A stretch of 62,108 nt of DNA from Clostridia bacterium (lineage in GTDB: Bacteria; Bacillota; Clostridia; Oscillospirales; CAG-272), in NCBI GenBank assembly GCA_017387685.1, contig JAFOEU010000112.1, positions 1 through 62,108 of the forward strand, written 5' to 3'. This document shows, one piece after another, positions 58,577 through 62,108 of the stretch (positions are counted from its first letter, which is position 1; every line of letters begins with the position of its first letter). Position numbers and translations under genes: made by a program. The notes under the pieces were generated by a model that saw only the letters and a list, made by a program, of their open reading frames with translations, was not told the origin of the DNA and did no database searches.

Positions 58577-58603
58577 GGTCACAGAGGCGTTCCCCCTGTG
58601 ACC
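58577..58603. repeat. Hairpin in the rep leader
   Basis: GGTCACAG / CTGTGACC with a GC-rich loop region, between 58610 and rep. The 204-base gap 58406-58609 has no other feature I can support. Confidence 0.5.
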
Positions 58604-58609
58604 GTAATA

Positions 58610-59059
58610 TTAATCTTCCATATCCTCCTTTTCTTGTTCATTCAGATAATTTTCTTTGTAGGATTGCGGCAGATCAATAAACCAACGACGAGCTACAACA
58701 GGATAAGCATATCCTCCAAGCACATCCCAGTTAATTTCCACCTTTTCGCGCAATCCGATTATCGCTTCGTCTTCGTCATAATGGACACTAAAATGCTTGC
58801 AAAGATAGGAAAAAAATTTAACACTGCGCGGATTGCTACGATAAGGGTAGTATGTTTCTTTAAATATGTACTCTTCGAGTGTGCTTACATTCACAAGCTT
58901 GTACTCTACTACTAAGCACGTGTCTTCGTTCCCGTAGAAAGGGTGGATAATTGCCGTATAAGCATCCGTTACTACAGAATGATAAAGTCCAGGTGCAGGA
59001 AGACTATAGCATAGCTGGACGATGGGATTGCTAGTAAAACGGTCAAAAACTTGAATCAT
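58610..59059 (-). CDS. Hypothetical protein of the integrative element
   Basis: A 149-residue soluble protein without recognised family. It has HSVVTDAYTAIIHPFY in the middle, LVVEYKLVNVSTLEEYIF, and an acidic C-terminal tail (NEQEKEDMED). The ATG at 59059 follows GCAGAAAGGATTTTT; a longer reading enters the upstream inverted repeat. A perfect 13-bp inverted repeat (59073-59113) lies just upstream and may control it. Confidence 0.65.
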   Translation of the reverse strand: MIQVFDRFTSNPIVQLCYSLPAPGLYHSVVTDAYTAIIHPFYGNEDTCLVVEYKLVNVSTLEEYIFKETYYPYRSNPRSVKFFSYLCKHFSVHYDEDEAIIGLREKVEINWDVLGGYAYPVVARRWFIDLPQSYKENYLNEQEKEDMED

Positions 59060-59072
59060 AAAAATCCTTTCT

Positions 59073-59113
59073 GCAATGTCGCGATATTCGGTTTTCAAGG
59101 ATCGCGACATTGC
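59073..59113. promoter_or_regulatory. Perfect 13-bp inverted repeat in the leader
   Basis: GCAATGTCGCGAT (59073-59085) and ATCGCGACATTGC (59101-59113) are perfect complements, 15 bases apart, just upstream of the ribosome site of the gene at 58610. It may be an attenuator, a protein-binding operator or a replication site. Confidence 0.7.
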
Positions 59114-59223
59114 TGTCGTAATTTTAGTCTTCAAAAACTCAGCTTCCTATCATGTAAAAATTATGAGCAAATGAGCTCTCGGCGCCGTCCACATGATTTC
59201 TGCTCGTTCTTCGTGACACCACA

Positions 59224-59252
59224 ATTATATCATTTAATACGCAATTTAGCAA
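59224..59252 (-). promoter_or_regulatory. Leftward promoter of the element
   Basis: On the minus strand TTGCTA (59252-59247), 17 bases, TATAAT (59229-59224); it should transcribe 58610, rep, xis and int. Confidence 0.55.
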
Positions 59253-59279
59253 TATCAACACAGAATTCGCACAAAAGTA

Positions 59280-59308
59280 TTGACACTGGGTACGAAACGA
59301 GGTATAAT
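59280..59308 (+). promoter_or_regulatory. Rightward promoter of the element
   Basis: Perfect TTGACA (59280-59285), 17 bases, TATAAT (59303-59308). Divergent from 59224-59252, a layout like a lysis/lysogeny-type control region. The 311-base gap 59060-59370 is thus regulatory. Confidence 0.72.
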
Positions 59309-59370
59309 AAAGGTAATGTGGCAAGTAAAGCCATCGTGCAAACGCACTGGAAATTTTTAGGAGGGGCATT

Positions 59371-60081
59371 ATGGGTAACAATGTCAATAGTTATAAAGAA
59401 GGAAATTACGAATTTTACATTTTGCAAGTAATGAACGAGGTTTGCAAGAAGCACAAATATCCGATTAAACAAAAGTACGCTGAGGCTATCGCTGAATATA
59501 GGAATGAACATGACCCATCCATGAATAGCAAAACGTTTAAATTTAAGGCTGAAGATGTACGACCTAATATGTCAAGAGCATTGGACCGCTTGTGCAAGAA
59601 AGAAAAGCCCCCAATAATATGCTTTAATGGAAAATACTACGTCCCTAATAATGCAATGTACTTATATGAGCGACTAAGCGAAGAATATTTGAACTTCTTG
59701 AAAGACAGGATTATCGTTGATAGCAAAGAAGTATTGCTGATGTCTTATAATGTCTGTGCTTTTTGGGCTCGAAAGAATCCGGATTTTCAAGACGGAACAG
59801 AAGACAGTGATGAAGTTGAGGAATTTGAAGAAAATGGTGTATTGAACAAAACGGCTCACAAATGCATAGCAGAATGTTTGGGAGAATATGGTTTCGGTGT
59901 ATTTGGTGAGAAAAGTTTTATTCAGGTAATGGTCAAGTGTACCACCGAGCTGGGTATAGTTCCAAACCAAAAAAGCGATGAATTTGTAGTGATACGAGCT
60001 CTTGAGAACGCCGTAAGTCGTATATACGAAAATCAACATAGAACCATTAAACTAGCAAAAACTCCAGATTTTCAATACTAA
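59371..60081 (+). CDS. Hypothetical protein, rightward gene of the element
   Basis: A 236-residue soluble protein. The N-terminal half looks like a small winged-helix-type segment (YEFYILQVMNEVCKKH, MSRALDRLCKKEKPPIICFNGKYY), and the C-terminal half is acidic and helical. I do not recognise it. AGGAGGGGCATT precedes the ATG. It is the only plus-strand gene of this region and has a strong divergent promoter, so a regulatory role is plausible but unproven. Confidence 0.65.
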   Translation: MGNNVNSYKEGNYEFYILQVMNEVCKKHKYPIKQKYAEAIAEYRNEHDPSMNSKTFKFKAEDVRPNMSRALDRLCKKEKPPIICFNGKYYVPNNAMYLYERLSEEYLNFLKDRIIVDSKEVLLMSYNVCAFWARKNPDFQDGTEDSDEVEEFEENGVLNKTAHKCIAECLGEYGFGVFGEKSFIQVMVKCTTELGIVPNQKSDEFVVIRALENAVSRIYENQHRTIKLAKTPDFQY

Positions 60082-60187
60082 CTATTGTAACAAAACGGTG
60101 AATAGTAAATTTTCTATTTTTCGAATTTTCGATTAAAAAAAGCAATATCATAAAGGATCATAGACTTTATTCGCTATGATTTTTGTA

Positions 60188-60222
60188 TGTCCCTGCCAAG
60201 GGTATGGCAGGGACATTTCTGT
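60188..60222. terminator. Intrinsic terminator between convergent genes
   Basis: TGTCCCTGCC / GGCAGGGACA with an 8-base loop followed by TTTCTGTTTTTT. A weaker hairpin CATAG/CTATG with ATTTTTG precedes it at 60160-60185. Confidence 0.85.
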
Positions 60223-60232
60223 TTTTTCGACA

Positions 60233-60835
60233 TCACGTATCAACATTTGATTTTTCTGTCGACTTCGCGGTAGCAGTATCTTCCTTGTTTGACAGTGGAG
60301 TTCTGCTGTCAAGCCATTCTTTCGCATCTACGAGAACCCATTTTGCTCTGACCGAAGGTGTTAATGGATGTAAGGCTACACGATTGCCGTCCGTGATTAC
60401 TCTAAACTTTTCTTGATGATTCTTGAGAAGTGCAATCACCTGATCAGCGCGATTATAGATCCTTACATTTGTATCACCTGCTCTACCCCAAGCAAGAATG
60501 ATGACAGAAGCCTCGTCAGCCGCCTTCTTGATGTAATTGTCATTGTCAAGGTCATTGATATCTATATCACGCGCGCGTTGCATATGTAGCTTCGGAGTAA
60601 GCAAGGAAAACAAATTTACAATACTCACTCCCCCGAACTCTCCAAGCTTAGCTATATTATTCACAACCAATGACGTTGTGGTATCGGTTACGATAGTATC
60701 CGACAGCGCAGGGTTCAAAGATATTACGCACGCTATCGGCTTATCTTTGTTCCATACTCTTTTCCATAAAAGGCGATGCACCTTGTCTTCGCTAAACACG
60801 GCTTCACATTTAATAGTGTCTTTTTCTGTAATCAT
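60233..60835 (-). CDS. DUF1643 domain-containing protein
   Basis: A 200-residue protein of the DUF1643 family: ACVISLNPALSDTIVTDTTTS, VNLFSLLTPK, IILAWGRAG and the C-terminal FRVITDGNRVALHPL are the conserved blocks. The family occurs in phages and mobile elements; its function is not established. The extra C-terminal 30 residues are hydrophilic. GGGGGAATAAAAA precedes the ATG. It is the last of three genes starting at 61587. Confidence 0.88.
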   Translation of the reverse strand: MITEKDTIKCEAVFSEDKVHRLLWKRVWNKDKPIACVISLNPALSDTIVTDTTTSLVVNNIAKLGEFGGVSIVNLFSLLTPKLHMQRARDIDINDLDNDNYIKKAADEASVIILAWGRAGDTNVRIYNRADQVIALLKNHQEKFRVITDGNRVALHPLTPSVRAKWVLVDAKEWLDSRTPLSNKEDTATAKSTEKSNVDT

Positions 60836-60850
60836 TTTTTATTCCCCCGA

Positions 60851-61195
60851 TTATTTATCAATTTCATTACGTATTTCCATAGGTGTATCATCTATCGACA
60901 TAACGATCACTACTGCGAAATCATTATTCAAAAGGTAGTATCCCTCGCAGAGGCTACCATAAGTATTTACATATTCTACGGTGTGCTTCGAGATGTCAAA
61001 GAATGCTTTAAGCTCATTTGTATTTGTTCCGGGCTCGGCATACAATATGAAGCCGCCGTCACTTTCATTAACGTTTCTATTCTCACCGTATTCTGCCGAC
61101 AGCATTCTTGCATGATGATACAATAGTTTCATCGTTGCATCATCCACCAAGGGAAGTTTTCTCAGATCAGCTAAGTTTCCAATCTTGTATACCAT
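60851..61195 (-). CDS. Hypothetical protein of the integrative element
   Basis: A 114-residue protein with a helical N-terminus (DDATMKLLYHHARMLSAEYG) and a beta-type C-terminus (YYLLNNDFAVVIVMSID). No family is recognised. The ATG at 61195 follows TTTGGAGGTTGACAAGC, where the ribosome site overlaps the stop of the DUF3846 gene; a start at 61204 is not preferred. Confidence 0.68.
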   Translation of the reverse strand: MVYKIGNLADLRKLPLVDDATMKLLYHHARMLSAEYGENRNVNESDGGFILYAEPGTNTNELKAFFDISKHTVEYVNTYGSLCEGYYLLNNDFAVVIVMSIDDTPMEIRNEIDK

Positions 61196-61200
61196 GCTTG

Positions 61201-61587
61201 TCAACCTCCAAAGAATATAGAAAATACGGTTCTCTCGATATCTGACTTGTCAATCACATCGGAATCCCAGAACATCTTAGAATAACGTTCTTGCTGTTCC
61301 TGTGTCAAAGACTTGAGATCACCATTGTTATTCTCTGCTACCACATAGAAAACACCGCATAGGATATCCTCACCCAAGCGTCTGTTAGGCTCGAGTCCTA
61401 TAAGCTTTCCTTCCTCGTTACATAGGATGCTTACATTATCTTCAATATAGACGAACTCAATGAGCCCTTGTTCCGGAGCTCCTATCGATACCGCCGTTTG
61501 CAGAGAATCGAGATCATTCTTTAATTCAACTACACACGGATGCTTTCCCGGCTCGACCATTAATGCTTTGATGCGCTTTTCTTTCAT
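61201..61587 (-). CDS. DUF3846 domain-containing protein
   Basis: A 128-residue DUF3846 protein: IKALMVEPGKHPCVVELKND, LDSLQTAV, the typical LCNEEGKLIGLEPNRRLGED and IERTVFSIFFGG at the end. It is found in phages and conjugative elements of gut bacteria; the function is unknown. GGAGGTTAATT precedes the ATG. It is first in the operon with 60851 and the DUF1643 gene. Confidence 0.9.
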   Translation of the reverse strand: MKEKRIKALMVEPGKHPCVVELKNDLDSLQTAVSIGAPEQGLIEFVYIEDNVSILCNEEGKLIGLEPNRRLGEDILCGVFYVVAENNNGDLKSLTQEQQERYSKMFWDSDVIDKSDIERTVFSIFFGG

Positions 61588-61610
61588 AATTAACCTCCAA
61601 AAACAGAAAT

Positions 61611-61640
61611 GACCTATAACAGCCTTCGCCGTTATAGGTC
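61611..61640. terminator. Hairpin copy A (terminator-like)
   Basis: GACCTATAAC / GTTATAGGTC with loop AGCCTTCGCC. On the minus strand it is followed by a T-rich stretch, so it can end transcription of the small gene at 61687. The same hairpin recurs at 61931. Confidence 0.75.
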
Positions 61641-61686
61641 AAGTTAATTATATATATTCATTGGTTAGTAATTTGCGAAAATATAG

Positions 61687-61839
61687 TTAATAATGGCTCT
61701 TAGTCCAAACATGTTTCCCGTTCGGTGCACTATGACAAGGTCCACCATATGTAGGAAGAGGTTTTAGTGAACTATCTGCCGTTCTTCCGCATTTTGAACA
61801 CCTCCAATGAATCGTTTGTTTTCCAGTGCTTTTAACCAT
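61687..61839 (-). CDS. Small zinc-ribbon-like protein
   Basis: A 50-residue reading frame starting MVKSTGKQTIHWRCSKCG, with CSKC and a downstream PCHS and GKHVW, giving a possible Cys2/Cys-His zinc site (Cys14, Cys17, Cys35, His36 or His43). No family is recognised. The ribosome site is weak (GGAAATGTTAAACT). It is framed by two near-identical hairpins (61611-61640 and 61931-61968) and lies between the DUF3846 operon and the CRISPR array. Confidence 0.5.
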   Translation of the reverse strand: MVKSTGKQTIHWRCSKCGRTADSSLKPLPTYGGPCHSAPNGKHVWTKSHY

Positions 61840-61930
61840 AGTTTAACATTTCCGAAGAAACAAGTAAAATCTAAATTTCCTTGTGTTTGTCCGAATAATA
61901 TTACCGCAATGGGATTTTTTCGTTTATTGA

Positions 61931-61968
61931 AAAAGACCTATAACAGCCTTCGCGGTTATAGGTCTTTT
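61931..61968. terminator. Hairpin copy B (terminator of the CRISPR transcript)
   Basis: A perfect 14-bp stem AAAAGACCTATAAC / GTTATAGGTCTTTT with loop AGCCTTCGCG. On the minus strand it lies about 40 bases past the end of the CRISPR array and ends in TTTT, so it probably stops array transcription. Confidence 0.8.
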
Positions 61969-62008
61969 ACGCTCAAATCAGCATCCCTTTGATAAAAAAG
62001 CAGATATC

Positions 62009-62108
62009 GCCTGAATCCCCTATTAAATTACACTACTCTCAAACTATCCACATCTCCTGAAGCTGTGTAGCCGCGTTTGAGTCCCTTATTAAATTACACT
62101 ACTCTCAA
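62009..62108 (-). CRISPR. Trailing end of a type II-style CRISPR array, cut by the window edge
   Basis: A 36-base repeat occurs at 62009-62044 and from 62075 to the window end (34 of 36 bases present). The spacer 62045-62074 is exactly 30 bases. On the minus strand the repeat starts GTTTGAGAGTAGTG and ends GACTCAAAC, with palindromic ends GTTTGAG/CTCAAAC typical of Cas9 (type II) arrays. The copy at 62009 has four changes at its far end, as expected for the terminal repeat, so leader and cas genes should lie to the right. Subtype cannot be told from this. Confidence 0.88.

Noticed and set aside
56040-61587. Complete conjugative element or prophage
   Set aside because: Integrase, excisionase and an initiator-like gene are present, but no relaxase, coupling protein, type IV secretion, capsid, portal or terminase gene is visible in the window.

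Overview
The window looks like a chromosomal segment of a low-GC-lineage Bacillota (class Clostridia, probably an uncultured gut Oscillospirales- or Christensenellales-type bacterium). This is inferred from strong GGAGG ribosome sites, many sigma-A promoters with 17-bp spacers, a large Bacillus-type SRP RNA beside dnaX-ybaB-recR, ECF-like sigma/anti-sigma genes and clostridial repeat families. The base composition is near-balanced in the core and clearly AT-rich in the accessory parts. No ribosomal or intact tRNA gene is present, so the taxonomy is inference.

Core part 1 (1-10.8 kb): an esterase operon, a cytoplasmic glycerophosphodiesterase (GDPD), a YccF membrane protein, a tightly coupled GDPD-ferredoxin:thioredoxin reductase-thioredoxin operon, two lipoproteins (one with a metallo-beta-lactamase domain), then recR-ybaB-dnaX and the SRP RNA. 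Core part 2 (10.8-23.2 kb): the moxR-DUF58-transglutaminase operon, a sigma factor with its membrane-anchored partner, and two paralogous GDPD lipoproteins. A complete convergent type I toxin-antitoxin locus (23.2-23.55 kb) follows.

Core part 3 (23.6-43.8 kb) is mostly carbohydrate, envelope and small-molecule metabolism: GH127 arabinofuranosidase, an endonuclease/exonuclease/phosphatase lipoprotein, a MATE exporter, a CPBP protease, a MITE-like repeat, an SGNH hydrolase/sugar isomerase operon, a small AT-rich insert (DUF6442, XRE regulator, CoiA-like nuclease), two PHP phosphoesterases, an epimerase, an aldo/keto reductase, glycerol dehydrogenase, GH78 rhamnosidase and a D-aminoacylase.

Accessory part (about 44.0 kb to the end): it opens with a scarred recombination site. 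This contains tandem repeats derived from the 3' half of tRNA-Met, arrays of mini-hairpins flanking a two-gene cassette, and the last codons of a tyrosine integrase. There follow a PD-(D/E)XK nuclease, a minus-strand run of eight mostly unknown genes (one interrupted by an in-frame TAG, and two forming duplicated pairs), a two-gene HNH-like candidate defence pair, an intact tyrosine integrase with excisionase and a replication initiator, small DUF genes (DUF1643, DUF3846), a 50-residue zinc-ribbon-like gene, and finally the trailing end of a type II-style CRISPR array that runs off the right edge. The accessory region reads as one or more integrative elements stacked at a tRNA-Met site.

The most promising uncharacterised items are the par/Fst-like toxin locus, the mini-hairpin arrays and tRNA-derived repeats, the HNH-like pair, the duplicated gene pairs, and a family of lipoproteins that attach the same N-terminal module to three different hydrolases.
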